From Kiritimatiellia bacterium (GTDB lineage: Bacteria > Verrucomicrobiota > Kiritimatiellia > RFP12 > UBA1067), in the NCBI GenBank assembly GCA_017454745.1, contig JAFTCL010000050.1, positions 1 to 47,501 of the forward strand: 47,501 bases of DNA. Direction: 5' to 3'. A program made the translations under genes and the position numbers. Under the pieces are notes generated by a model. That model ran no database searches and was not told the origin of the DNA. It saw only the letters and a list, made by a program, of their open reading frames with translations. Each line of letters opens with the position of its first letter. Positions within the stretch are counted from its first letter, which is position 1. Positions 1 to 9,400 of this stretch are shown piece by piece.

Positions 1-31
1 CAATGAGTAGTGCGCTGAAGCACGTTAAACC

Positions 32-50
32 AACGGCGGCTGCCGCCGTT
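32..50. repeat. Perfect GC-rich palindrome
   Basis: Two 9-base arms (32-40 and 42-50) pair perfectly around a single central T. No T-run follows on the plus strand, so it is not a standard intrinsic terminator. It could be the end of an upstream transcript or a dispersed palindromic repeat. The gene it would serve lies outside the window. Confidence 0.5.
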
Positions 51-162
51 GTAAAGGTTATGGGTAATGGGAAATATAGAGCGACGAGCTATGGGTGACG
101 AGACAGCACTAACTATGCATCTTCTGGACCCGGGCATCAGTTGCGCCGGAAGGAGGTCAAGA

Positions 163-885
163 ATGAGGATTGGTTTTATTGCGTTTATGGTATGGGTGAT
201 GGCGTCTTTCGCCGGAGAAGTTGAAGTGCGGATGACGGCGCCGACGAACACGGTCTATTTTGACTAAGATAATTATCCTTTTGTCGTCACCGTTTCAAAC
301 GGGACACAACGGACTTACCGTATGTTCGCGGGAGCGTTCAGTGCATTGAGGAATCAATTATTCTTTGAGCTTGATAAAGAGGATGAAACGCGACGATTTA
401 CCGTAATGGGGGTTTTGCCCAGAAAAGATGAAGCATCGTTGAAATACATCGACAGAAGTACACGCGGGGACATCGTGACATTGCCGCCTGGCGGAAAACT
501 GGTGTGGGATTTCGAAGGGATACAGCTGTTCGACATGTCGCCGCTCGGGACGAATCAAATGCGGGCCGTTGTCTTAATGGGAACGAACGAGTGGGCACGG
601 TCGCCGCTCTACCCCGTCCGGTTCTCAACGCGTGAGATTGAATCGGGAAAGCTTGTGTACAGCCGAGACTACACCTTGAACGGGTGGACGCAAAACTTGC
701 GCGTGAGGCGGCTGGAGGAGGACGGGCGGCAGATTCTTTTCGACCTTCACGCGAGGATTGGCTCGTTCCCCATTGGCGACACGGTCACATTTGCATTGGA
801 CGAGACGACTGGGGCGTTGACCGTCACATCGTCCTCCGGGGCAAGTGTCCGCTGGGACACGGTGAACCAACGGCTGTTACCGTAA
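163..885 (+). pseudogene. Secreted protein of unknown function, interrupted by an in-frame stop
   Basis: The start at 163 follows a strong AGGAGG (151-156) with 6 bases of spacing. It begins a signal-peptide-like segment (MRIGFIAFMVWVMASFAG). The frame stops at TAA (265-267) after about 34 codons, then stays open without any frame change from 268 to the TAA at 883-885. Coding character continues directly after the stop (DNYPFVVTVSNG and onwards), so 163-885 reads as one gene of about 240 codons with one nonsense codon. The downstream part would be a beta-rich exported domain that I do not recognise. A restart at 322 (ATG) has no good ribosome site and would lack the signal peptide. Alternatives are a sequencing error or read-through. 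The gene is flanked by short GTGACGAG-type repeats. Confidence 0.6.
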
Positions 886-904
886 ATGAAGAAAGAAGAG
901 AGTT

Positions 905-929
905 ACGAGTGACGGGTGACGAGTGACGA
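905..929. repeat. Heptamer tandem repeat ACGAGTG
   Basis: Three and a half copies of a 7-base unit (ACGAGTG, ACGGGTG, ACGAGTG, ACGA) lie just after the interrupted secreted-protein gene. A related 10-mer, GGGTGACGAG, occurs at 914-923 and again upstream of that gene at 93-102, so the gene is bracketed by the same motif. Confidence 0.65.
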
Positions 930-995
930 ATTTGGAAATGAATAATTCTGCCATATTTTTTCACTCTTAATTCTTAGTTTTTCATTTTCTCGGTC

Positions 996-1035
996 GTCAA
1001 ACTATCAAACCGTCAAACTGTCAAACCGTCAAACC
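996..1035. repeat. Octamer tandem repeat GTCAAACY, five copies
   Basis: Five consecutive 8-base units run through 996-1035: GTCAAACT, ATCAAACC, GTCAAACT, GTCAAACC, GTCAAACC. Only the first and last bases vary. The array sits between the interrupted gene and the tRNA promoter. There is no spacer structure, so it is a minisatellite and not a CRISPR. Confidence 0.75.
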
Positions 1036-1074
1036 GCCATTGGGCGTAAAATATAAAAAATAATCAAATCGCGC

Positions 1075-1103
1075 TTGATTTTGGCAACGCAAAAGAGTAA
1101 TAT
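1075..1103 (+). promoter_or_regulatory. Promoter of tRNA-Arg
   Basis: TTGATT (1075-1080), 17 bases, TAATAT (1098-1103). Transcription would begin near 1110, about 8 bases before the mature tRNA. Confidence 0.65.
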
Positions 1104-1117
1104 TTAACACGTTTTTT

Positions 1118-1194
1118 GCGCCTGTAGCTCAATTGGACAGAGCGTTAGCCTCCGGAGCTGAAGGTTGTGGGTTCGATCCCCGCCAGGCGCACCA
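1118..1194 (+). tRNA. tRNA-Arg (anticodon CCG)
   Basis: The sequence folds as a cloverleaf. The acceptor arms GCGCCTG (1118-1124) and CAGGCGC (1184-1190) pair. The D arm carries TAGCTC, the anticodon loop CTCCGGA gives anticodon CCG (reads CGG), and the T loop is GTTCGATCC. The discriminator A (1191) is followed by an encoded CCA (1192-1194). The gene is solitary, with its own promoter upstream and a hairpin downstream. Confidence 0.95.
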
Positions 1195-1200
1195 TCTTTA

Positions 1201-1240
1201 ACCGCCGGCTCATGACCTAGGGGGCCGGCGGTGTTATTTT
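1201..1240 (+). terminator. Intrinsic terminator after tRNA-Arg
   Basis: ACCGCCGGC (1201-1209) pairs with GCCGGCGGT (1224-1232), followed by GTTATTTT. It begins 6 bases after the tRNA CCA and separates the tRNA from the convergent DUF1846 gene. Confidence 0.75.
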
Positions 1241-1251
1241 GCCGCCGTGCC

Positions 1252-2766
1252 TTACGCGTCAACGAACAGATCCGCCACCGCGAAGAACGGGTCGGTGGTA
1301 TACTGCAAGCCGATGCGGCGCAATCCTGCGTCGTCGCCGGGGGTGACCATGTGCGTCATGTGCATCTCGCAACCGCGCAAGTCCGGCAAGCGCTCCATTG
1401 CGATCTGCGCGGCCGGGTTGGTGGCGCAGCTGATGGCAAGGCCAATCAGAGCCTCGTCGAGGTTCAGGCTGCAATACTTGCTCTTGAGAATGTCGTGCTT
1501 CATGTGCGCGATGGAATCCACCACCTGCGGCGCGATCAGCGGCAACTGGTCGGGGATGCCGGAAAGCACCTTGATCGCGTTCAGCACCAGACTGGCGGCG
1601 GCGTGCATCTGGCTGGAGTTTTTCCCGGTTACGATCCGCCCGTCCTTAAGCATCAAAGCGGCGCCGCAATAGATGCCGTTGCGACCTTTGCCCTTGGCCC
1701 GGCCATCCTGCCCCGCCTGGCGGGCGGGATTGACCACCGGACGGTCTTCCGGGGAAAGGTGAAGCTTGGTCATCAGTTCCGCCACCCGGTCGACGGTTTC
1801 TTTGTCGGACTGCCCGGCGGTGTACTCGCAAAGGTGGCGGAAATAACGGCGTATCACCTCTTGCTTGGAAGCCTCGCACACCACCTCGTCGTCGATAATG
1901 CCGAACGCGATTTTGTTCACCCCCATGTCGGTCGGCGACTTGTAAGGGCAGGCGTCATTGGTCATCTTCTCCCAAATCGCGCGAAGGAGCGGGAACGCCG
2001 CCACGTCACGGGTGTAGTTGATGGAAACCTTGTCGTAGGCTTGAAGGTGGTAGGGATCGACCATGTTGAAGTCCTTCAAGTCGGCGGTTGCCGCCTCATA
2101 AGCCACGTTCACTGGGTGGTCCAACGGCAGATTCCAGACCGGGAAGGTTTCGAACTTGGCGTAACCCGCGGTTCGGCCCAACTTATGCTCGTGGTACAAC
2201 TGGGTAAGGCAGGTGGCGAGCTTGCCGCTGCCGGGGCCGGGACCGGTAACCACCACAATCGGGCGTTCGGTTTCGACGAACTCGTTCGCGCCGTAGCCCT
2301 GTTCGCTGACGATGGTTTCCACATCCGCCGGATACCCCTGGGTGACGTGGTGCAGATACACCTTGATCCCGCGATGCTCCAAACGGGCCTTAAACTGCTG
2401 GGCGGGGTGCTGTCCGGCGAAACGGGTAATCACCACTCCTCGCACCTTCAGCCCCAGACCGGTCAATCCGTCGATCAGCCGCAAGGCGTCGGACTCGTAG
2501 GAGATGCCGAAATCGGCGCGCATTTTTTTGCACTCGATATCGCCGGCGAAGATGCAAAGCAGGATTTCCGCCTTGTCCTGAAGTTTCTGCAGAAGCCGCA
2601 GTTTCACATTGGGGTCGTATCCGGGCAGAATGCGGGCCGCATGCATATCCTGCATCAGCTTGCCGCCGAATTCAAGGTAAAGCTTATTGCCGTTCTGCTC
2701 GGCACGGCGAAGGATCTCCTCCGTCTGTTCCGCCAAATACTTTTCGTTGTCGAAACCCACCTTCAT
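1252..2766 (-). CDS. DUF1846 family protein
   Basis: The protein has 504 residues from the ATG at 2766, and its whole length reads as the DUF1846 family, whose members are usually about 500 residues. The N-terminus MKVGFDNEKYLAEQTEEILR and the glycine-rich GPGPGSGK loop (about residues 175-182) are typical. The loop looks like a nucleotide-binding element. The biochemical role of the family is not established as far as I know. A longer reading to 2811 adds 15 residues that look unlike the family, so I prefer 2766, although its ribosome site is weak (GGGG about 10 bases upstream). The gene lies downstream of the terminator of the TPR gene on the same strand, so it probably has its own promoter, which I could not place. 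Confidence 0.85.
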   Translation of the reverse strand: MKVGFDNEKYLAEQTEEILRRAEQNGNKLYLEFGGKLMQDMHAARILPGYDPNVKLRLLQKLQDKAEILLCIFAGDIECKKMRADFGISYESDALRLIDGLTGLGLKVRGVVITRFAGQHPAQQFKARLEHRGIKVYLHHVTQGYPADVETIVSEQGYGANEFVETERPIVVVTGPGPGSGKLATCLTQLYHEHKLGRTAGYAKFETFPVWNLPLDHPVNVAYEAATADLKDFNMVDPYHLQAYDKVSINYTRDVAAFPLLRAIWEKMTNDACPYKSPTDMGVNKIAFGIIDDEVVCEASKQEVIRRYFRHLCEYTAGQSDKETVDRVAELMTKLHLSPEDRPVVNPARQAGQDGRAKGKGRNGIYCGAALMLKDGRIVTGKNSSQMHAAASLVLNAIKVLSGIPDQLPLIAPQVVDSIAHMKHDILKSKYCSLNLDEALIGLAISCATNPAAQIAMERLPDLRGCEMHMTHMVTPGDDAGLRRIGLQYTTDPFFAVADLFVDA

Positions 2767-2810
2767 CTTAAAACGCCCCAATCTATGGAAAAAACGAAAC
2801 GCAAAACACA

Positions 2811-2840
2811 AAAAAAGCCCATGCGGTCAACGCACGGGCG
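2811..2840 (-). terminator. Intrinsic terminator of the membrane TPR gene
   Basis: On the minus strand a GCCCGTGCG arm and a CGCATGGGC arm form a 9-bp stem with one mismatch and a short GTTGAC-type loop, followed by TTTTTT. It lies 15 bases after the TPR gene stop and upstream of the DUF1846 gene. Confidence 0.8.
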
Positions 2841-2854
2841 TAAAGGGTTGAAGC

Positions 2855-3628
2855 CTACTTGCCGGGTTCGGCGGCCGGGGCGACTTGCTCAGGCGCCGGT
2901 TGTTTGGCCGCCTTTTTCTCCGCCGCGGAATTGGCCGCGTCGAAAAGCGAGCGGGCCGCGCGCGGCTGGTAGCGGTCCACCAGCCCTTCGAGCTTGGTGA
3001 TCGCCATCTCTATCCCGGCGTTACCGGTTTCCGCCGCCTTCAGGTTTTCCAGCACTTTTTTGGCCTCGTCGCGTTTGCCCTGCACGGTCAGCATTCTGGC
3101 CACGCCCATCGAAGCCTGATTCATCAGGTAATGGCGCGGCTCGGCGTGGGCCTTTTCAAAAGCCCGGTAGGCGGCCATGGCGTCGTCGGTCTTGTTCAGA
3201 CCTTCGAGGGAAAACGCCACCCCAAGCTCCGCGATTTCGGCGAAACCGTCCGGCACTCCCTTGGAGATGCACTCTTTGTAAGTGTCCAGCGCCTCCTGGT
3301 ACTTGCCGGCGTCATAATAAGCCTTAGCCAGACGCAGCCGGATCCCGTTGCCGGCCTTGGTGCCGCCGTTCTTGGCGACCGCCGCCTCCAGCTCTTCCAG
3401 GGTGTTGGCCTGACGCAATTCGATATTCGCGTTGGTGATCTTTTGCTGCCGATAGTAACGGAAACCGGCCACCGCCGCTGCCAGCGCCACTACCGCCACG
3501 GTGCAAATGATGGCCTGCTTACCGTTGTCTTTCCACCAGTCGTACAACGGCAACAGCTCTTCCGGGAGATTTTCGGGAATCGGTCTGACTTCCGGCGCCT
3601 TGCCGTTATTGTCTTTTGTGTCGCTCAT
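2855..3628 (-). CDS. Membrane-anchored TPR protein (YfgM-like)
   Basis: This 257-residue protein has a cytoplasmic N-terminus of about 38 residues, one membrane segment (about 39-58, ICTVAVVALAAAVAGFRYY) and an exported tail with about four tetratricopeptide units (roughly 75-225). The tail ends in an Ala/Pro/Lys-rich stretch. The topology and size match the YfgM/UPF0070 family, which supports the SecYEG translocon and periplasmic chaperones in proteobacteria. That function is inferred from architecture only. The ATG at 3628 has TGGAG upstream. It follows the small lipoprotein gene by 26 bases and ends in an intrinsic terminator. Confidence 0.75.
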   Translation of the reverse strand: MSDTKDNNGKAPEVRPIPENLPEELLPLYDWWKDNGKQAIICTVAVVALAAAVAGFRYYRQQKITNANIELRQANTLEELEAAVAKNGGTKAGNGIRLRLAKAYYDAGKYQEALDTYKECISKGVPDGFAEIAELGVAFSLEGLNKTDDAMAAYRAFEKAHAEPRHYLMNQASMGVARMLTVQGKRDEAKKVLENLKAAETGNAGIEMAITKLEGLVDRYQPRAARSLFDAANSAAEKKAAKQPAPEQVAPAAEPGK

Positions 3629-3654
3629 TCTAAACTCCAGATTGCGCTTCGTGA

Positions 3655-3870
3655 TTAGCGGGCCTTGCCGTTAGCCGGAGTCTGCTCGTAGTGCAAATAG
3701 AAAGGAATCAGCGGGTAGCCGTTATCAATGGCGCCAAACCCAAACAGACCGACTGCAGTCTTCGTGCCCGTGCCATCATCGGACGCCGCCGTGTGGCTGC
3801 TCACCAGCACGCAACCCGAAAACAAAAATGCGGCGAGAACCGCAAACACAACCGCTAGACTCTTGTTCAT
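3655..3870 (-). CDS. Small lipoprotein of unknown function
   Basis: This is a 71-residue precursor from the ATG at 3870, which has AGGAG 8 bases upstream. The signal peptide MNKSLAVVFAVLAAFLFSGC ends in a lipobox (LFSGC), so Cys20 should be lipidated and the mature protein would be only about 52 residues. The rest contains a Gly/Phe-rich patch (VGLFGFGAIDNG). A longer frame to 3927 adds residues in front of the signal peptide and is not the likely start. The gene sits between rlmB and the TPR membrane protein on the same strand. I cannot assign a function. Confidence 0.75.
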   Translation of the reverse strand: MNKSLAVVFAVLAAFLFSGCVLVSSHTAASDDGTGTKTAVGLFGFGAIDNGYPLIPFYLHYEQTPANGKAR

Positions 3871-3944
3871 AACGCGACTCCTAATAAGTTGAAAAACAAA
3901 GCACATTTTCCTAAAAACCATCGCCAAAAGTCAAGCCCAGAATG

Positions 3945-4787
3945 CTATCCGGCCTGATTTTTTCCGCGCTGGCGAACGATCTCGTACATCGCCACCGCCC
4001 CGGCCGCTCCGGCGTTAAGCGAATCCACCCCGCCAAACATCGGCAGGAAGGCGATAAAATCGCAGGTTTCGCGCACCAGACGCGACAACCCTCGCCCTTC
4101 GCTGCCCACCACCAGCCCGACCCGGCCGGAAAAATCGATCTCGGTGTATGGCTTGGCCGATGTGTCCATATCCAGCCCGGTTATCCAGACCCGGCGCGAC
4201 TTGAACGCCTCCATCGCACGGACCAGATTGACCACCTTGGCCACCTTCAGATGCTCCGACGCCCCGGCGGAGGCCCGGACCGCCGCCGCCGTCACCGCAG
4301 CGGCGCGGTCTTCCGGCAACACCACCGCGCCAATGCCGGCGGCATCCGCAGTACGCAACAGAGAACCGACGTTCTGGGGATCCTCGATATGGTCTAGAAA
4401 CAGCACGGAGAACTGCGGATCCTCATCGGCCATCTCCAGCAGCTGGTCGAAATCGAAATAGGGAAAGCCGCCAACCCGCAGCGCCACCCCCTGGTGGTTG
4501 CCGCCGCCGCACAATTCATCGAGCCGGTCCCGTTCCAGAGTGCGAACCGGGAGTTCGGCGTGACGGACCAAGGCGCGGATCTCCGCGACATCCGGGGCGT
4601 CATGACCGTCCGAAGGCAGAACCGCCTCGAAAATATGCCGACGCGCGGCGCGCAACATTTCCAAAACCGGACGCCGCCCGTAAATCCATTCGCCGCGCTG
4701 GGAAGCGGATACGCCGCCAGAGGCGGGCTTTTTGCCAAACGCGGCGCGACCGCCGTTGCGGCCGCCGCGCCAATCCTGCCGTCCCAT
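3945..4787 (-). CDS. rlmB: SpoU-family 23S rRNA 2'-O-ribose methyltransferase (RlmB-like)
   Basis: The protein has 280 residues with the two-domain SpoU layout. A basic, poorly ordered N-terminus (1-30) is followed by a substrate-binding domain starting GEWIYGRRPVLEML and a knotted SPOUT domain. The three SpoU motifs are present: LDHIEDPQNVGSLLRTADA (Asn139), VVGSEGRGLSRLVRE (Glu230) and LPMFGGVDSLNAGAAGA (Ser256, Asn258). RlmB enzymes methylate the ribose of G2251 in 23S rRNA, but related TrmH enzymes act on tRNA, so the exact target is inferred. The gene starts 7 bases after the stop of the long TPR gene and is clearly co-transcribed with it. Confidence 0.88.
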   Translation of the reverse strand: MGRQDWRGGRNGGRAAFGKKPASGGVSASQRGEWIYGRRPVLEMLRAARRHIFEAVLPSDGHDAPDVAEIRALVRHAELPVRTLERDRLDELCGGGNHQGVALRVGGFPYFDFDQLLEMADEDPQFSVLFLDHIEDPQNVGSLLRTADAAGIGAVVLPEDRAAAVTAAAVRASAGASEHLKVAKVVNLVRAMEAFKSRRVWITGLDMDTSAKPYTEIDFSGRVGLVVGSEGRGLSRLVRETCDFIAFLPMFGGVDSLNAGAAGAVAMYEIVRQRGKNQAG

Positions 4788-4794
4788 CGGAAAC

Positions 4795-6198
4795 CTACTG
4801 CTGCTGTTGCTGCTGCTTGTAAAGCTGGTAAATGCGCTGGAACCGCTCGCCGATATCCTCGAAGCCGATATCCGCGCCGTAAACCGCCTTGTAGTACTCG
4901 AACGCCTTCTCGATATCGCCCGACTTTTCAGAGAGATCGCCCAAAGCGTAAAGCACCATCTTCTTGAGGTCGTCCATGACCGTCAACTGGTCGTTAGCGG
5001 TTTCAAGCTGCATGACCGCCATGTCGCTCTGCCCCTTCTTGGCGAAGCACATCGCCAGATAGTAGAGGGCGCGGACGCGTTCCTGCGGGCTGCGCTGGGC
5101 CAGCTGCAACTGCGAGATGGCATCGTCGTAGTACTCGTACTTGTAGTACTGCATTCCCAGTTCGTAGCGGAGCTTGAGGTCGCTGGGGTAACGCTGCACG
5201 CGGGAGGCGAGGTCGTCGAAGATGAACTGGTTCATCTCGTCTTCCAGAGCGTCGGCATCCTCCCACTTGCCGTCCTCGCGGAGTTTGGCGATCTTGGCGC
5301 CGTAGGCCGAAGTCTTGGCGGCGGAAAGGGCGCGGTCCAGTTCGGGGTCGGCGGCGTTGATCTTGCGCGCGTCCTCAAGGGTGGCAACCGCCTCGTCAAA
5401 GCGCTTGTTCTGCGATAGCGTACGCGCCAAGGCCCGGTAGAAGTTGAGGTTGTTGGGCTCTTTGGCAATCTTTTCGCGCATTTCGGCGATCTGGTCGTCC
5501 GCGTCGGAACCGGACATGACCGACTTCGCCTTGGCGTCCAGTTTCTTGGCCAGCTCTTTGTTCGCGATCAGCTCGCGGAAGCCGCCCTTCTTGCCGGAAG
5601 CCGCCTCCCAGCCGCCTTCGGTCAACGTGCAGCGGGCCTCGGCGTCCTTGAGGTTTTTCAAAATCGTCTGGTCGTTGGGCCGGCTGGCGCTCAACTTGAC
5701 GTAGGCGTCGCGGGCCTTGACGTACTCACCGACCGCCATGTAGTAATCCGCCACACGGCGCAACAGCGACATGTCATTCTGGTTGTTCTCATAAGCCGCC
5801 TCAACGGTGAAGAGCGCCGCCTCCGGGAGGTTGCAGGCATCAGCAGCCTCGACCGCGAGGTTGACGTTGTCTGGATGCAGCGGGTTCATGGTCATCAGCT
5901 TCTCGCAAGCCGCCAACGCCATTTCGGCCTTGCCGGCTTTGAGCATCGCGGCCACCTTGCCCCGCTCCAGCGCGGCGGTGAATTCCTGCATCTTGAGCGC
6001 CAGCTTACTCTTCTTCTCGTGGCGGAACTTCGCTATTTGCGCCTGGCGCAACACTTTACGCGCCTGTGAGAAGCCAGGAACAATGGTAAGGCACTGTACC
6101 AGCATGTCAATAGCGATATCCCAGTTGCCACGCTCGAACGCAGTCCGTCCCTTGACGAAGAAGTTCTGCGCCATCTGTCTGTCTTTTTCAGATACCAT
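4795..6198 (-). CDS. Cytoplasmic TPR-repeat protein
   Basis: This 467-residue protein has no signal peptide or membrane segment and is built of helical TPR-type repeats. Clear units lie near residues 10-45, 100-190, 240-290 and 330-440, for example FYRALARTLSQNKRFDEAVA. It ends in a glutamine run encoded by a CTG/TTG-type triplet tract on the plus strand (about 4798-4817). The start at 6198 has AGGGGA upstream and a promoter 54 bases before it. It is first in an operon with rlmB. The role is unknown and TPR proteins usually scaffold other proteins. Confidence 0.8.
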   Translation of the reverse strand: MVSEKDRQMAQNFFVKGRTAFERGNWDIAIDMLVQCLTIVPGFSQARKVLRQAQIAKFRHEKKSKLALKMQEFTAALERGKVAAMLKAGKAEMALAACEKLMTMNPLHPDNVNLAVEAADACNLPEAALFTVEAAYENNQNDMSLLRRVADYYMAVGEYVKARDAYVKLSASRPNDQTILKNLKDAEARCTLTEGGWEAASGKKGGFRELIANKELAKKLDAKAKSVMSGSDADDQIAEMREKIAKEPNNLNFYRALARTLSQNKRFDEAVATLEDARKINAADPELDRALSAAKTSAYGAKIAKLREDGKWEDADALEDEMNQFIFDDLASRVQRYPSDLKLRYELGMQYYKYEYYDDAISQLQLAQRSPQERVRALYYLAMCFAKKGQSDMAVMQLETANDQLTVMDDLKKMVLYALGDLSEKSGDIEKAFEYYKAVYGADIGFEDIGERFQRIYQLYKQQQQQQ

Positions 6199-6251
6199 AA
6201 AAAATCCCCTGTACAGCGAATGCTACTCTAACATTCGTAAAAATCGGTGCT

Positions 6252-6281
6252 ATTTTACGATAAAAGACCGGCTTTAGTCAA
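6252..6281 (-). promoter_or_regulatory. Promoter of the TPR-rlmB operon
   Basis: On the minus strand TTGACT (6281-6276) is followed by 18 bases and TAAAAT (6257-6252). It faces the TPR gene start at 6198. The divergent GH78 promoter lies about 120 bases away in the same intergenic region. Confidence 0.6.
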
Positions 6282-6398
6282 GTGCCGGGTGAAAAAAAAT
6301 ACTGATGGGCAAAAAGAGCGGTCTAAAGTTCCCCTCTCAAAAATCGCGGAGCTTTGGGGCCGGCTTTCCGCCCAAAATTAATTTTCCAAGGTTTCCTA

Positions 6399-6427
6399 TT
6401 GCCTATCACCCCGCTCTATGGTAAAAT
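6399..6427 (+). promoter_or_regulatory. Promoter of the GH78 rhamnosidase
   Basis: TTGCCT (6399-6404), 17 bases, TAAAAT (6422-6427), 41 bases before the ATG at 6469. Confidence 0.6.
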
Positions 6428-6468
6428 TAAGGGAGTTTTATGGATTTCCATTGTTACGAGGATGATTT

Positions 6469-9400
6469 ATGGTTTCGAAGTTCAAGTTAGCCCCGGTTTT
6501 GGCTTTAACATGCGGGTTTTCCGCATTCGCCGCCGAGTTGTCGGCCCCGTTCGGACTCACCGCCGAATACCGGGACGACCCGGTGGGGATTGACACCCAA
6601 GCCCCACGGTTGAGCTGGAAGCTCGCCCCCAAGAAGGCAACTGGCAAAGGATTGACGCAAGAGTCCTACCAGATCCGGGTGGCAACCGATCCCGGAAAGC
6701 TGAATAAGGACGGCGCGGCCGACCTTTGGGACAGCGGACGGGTGGTTTCCGGCCAGTCGCTGAATGTCATCTACTCCGGGCGTCCGCCCGTAACCTCGCA
6801 ACGTTGCTGGTGGAGTGTTCGGGTTTGGGACAACCGGGGCGGCAAACCGACCGAATGGAGCCGTCCGGCCCGTTGGGTGATGGGCGTAGTGCAGCCGAGC
6901 GACTGGAAGGCCAAATGGATCGGGGCGAACGACACCACGCGGCCAAAGTACGACCTGAAGGGTGCGGAGTGGATTTACACCGGTGACCATGAACTCGGCA
7001 AAATGCCCAGCGGCACCACCTACTATTGCAAGGAGTTCGACCTGCCGGCGGAACTCTCCGGAAAGACCGCTGTAATGGCGGTAGCCGCCGACAACAGCTG
7101 GATTATCATCATCAACGGCAAAAACGTTTCCCAAATCTGGGGCCATGTGGCCAACGAATGGGAACGGATGCGGTTTCAGGATGTAGCGCCCGCACTCAAG
7201 CCCGGCAAGAACTTCATCATGGTCGAAGTCTCCAACAAAGACCCCGGCCCCACCGGACTACTGATGTCAATCCAGTGCGGCGGTAAATTGTTGGTCAAAA
7301 GCGACGGCTCTTGGCTCGGCACCGCTAAGCCCGGTTCCGGGTGGCAAAAGTTGACCGCCCAGCCCGAAGGCTGGAAGCCGGTGCGGACGGTCGGCAAGCT
7401 CGGAGTGGCACCGTGGGGCGACCGCGTCAAATGCCGCGTGGAGGTAAGTTCGCCCGCCTTCGAAAAGCATTTTAACGTCGGCAAGGGGCTCAAGGAAGCC
7501 GTCCTGCACATCACCGGCGTGGGTTTCTACGAGGCTTCGTTAAACGGCAAACGGATCGGGGACAAAGTGCTGGACCCGTCGCCGACCCGTTACGACCGGC
7601 GAGTGCTGTATTCCACATACGACCTCAGCGACTCGCTCCGCACTGGCGACAACACGCTCAAGGTGCTGGTGGGACACGGCTGGTACGATGTCCGTTCCAT
7701 CGCGGTCTGGAATTTCGACATCGCCCCGTGGCGCGATTCGCCGCGAATGATCGCGCAGCTCGATCTGGTTTACAATGACGGCACACGCCGCCAAGTGGTG
7801 TCTGACGGCACATGGCGGCAGGTCGCCAGCCCGGTCGGGTTCGATTGCATCCGGGAAGGCGAAGTGATCGGCGTCAATCCCAACGGCGGTATCGACCTGG
7901 AACGGAACACGGTCAACGCCAAAGAGGTTTCCGGACCGGGCGGGCGTTTGTCCGCCGAAACCATCGCCCCCTCCAAAGTGCATCAAACCTTTAAACCGGC
8001 TTCCGTCACCGAGGTGAAGCCGGGGGTGTGGATGGTGGATTTCGGGCAGAACCTTTCGGGCTGGGTCAAGATGACCCCGCCGGCACAAAAGCCGGGCGAC
8101 GTCATCCGGATCCGCTACGGTGAAAAGAAGAACCCCGACGGGACGCTGAGCATGAGCGGCACCGATGCGCATTTCCGCTACCCCGCCTCATTTTTCGCGC
8201 TGCCCGGCGGATGGTTCCAGACCGACCGCTACGTCTGTTCCGGCATGCCCGGCGAAACGTATGAGCCGCGTTTCACCTATAACGGCTTCCAGTACGCCGA
8301 AATCACCGGCCTAGCGCAGCCGCCGACCGCCGAAACGATCGAAGCGCGAGCCGTTTACACCGATTTCGACGACGCGGGGACTTTCGAATGTTCAAACCAG
8401 CTTTTGAACCGTATCCAGCAGGCGACAATATGGGCGTACCGCAGCAATTTCGCCGATGGTTACCCCACCGACTGCCCGCACCGCGAAAAGAACGGCTGGA
8501 CCGGCGACGCCCAACTCGCCTCCGAACAGGCGATGTACAACTTCCAGAATGTCGCCGGCTATGAAAAATGGCTCAACGACTTGATGGACGAACAGCAGAA
8601 AGACGGCAACCTCCCCGGTATCGTGCCCACCAGCGGATGGGGATACGCCTGGGGCAACGGCCCGGCATGGGACAGCGCGCTGGTAATCATCCCCTGGATG
8701 CTGTACGTTTACGGAGGCGACGAGCAAATACTGCAAAAAGCCTATCCGGCGATGGCGCGTTATGTTGACTACATGACCTCGCGCTCCCATGACGGCGGAC
8801 TGGTTTCCCACGGTCTTGGGGACTGGTGCCCGTGGAAAGCGAAAACGCCCACGACGGTAACCTCCACCGGCTACTACTACCTTGACGCCAGGATTGTCGC
8901 CGAAACCGCGCGCATTCTGGGCCGAACCGCGGACGCGGAAAAATACGCCGCGCTGGCCGGCCAAATCCGCGATGCGTTCAACCGCACCCAGTACAAGGGC
9001 AACGGCGTTTACGCCAACGGCACCCAGACCGCGCAAGGCTGCGCCCTCCACCAAGGGTTGGCCCCGACGGAAGAGACGGAGAAAATCCAAGCGCGCCTGT
9101 GTGACGCCGTGAACGCCACCGGCGGTTTCCTCGATTTCGGTATTTTGGGGTCGAAATACGTGCTGCGGGCGCTCAGCGACGCCGGACGAACCGACCTTGC
9201 CTACGCCATGACAACCAAAGAGCAGCGGCCGTCCTGGGGGGCTTGGATTAAAGACGGCGGCACCACACTTTGGGAGGACTGGGGGCAAGGCTCTTCGCGC
9301 AACCACATCATGTTCGGAGACATCTCGGCATGGTTCTACCAGTATCTGGCCGGAATAAGGCTGGCCCCGAAAGTTTCGGCGGTGGCGGCGGGAACGACCG

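Noticed and set aside
996..1035. CRISPR array
   Set aside because: The repeat unit is 8 bases with no spacers, and no cas genes are in the window.
1231..3000. Plus-strand open frame of 589 codons
   Set aside because: It lies opposite the DUF1846 gene and the TPR gene, both clear families. The composition (His/Val/Arg-rich) is typical of an antisense shadow in GC-rich DNA.
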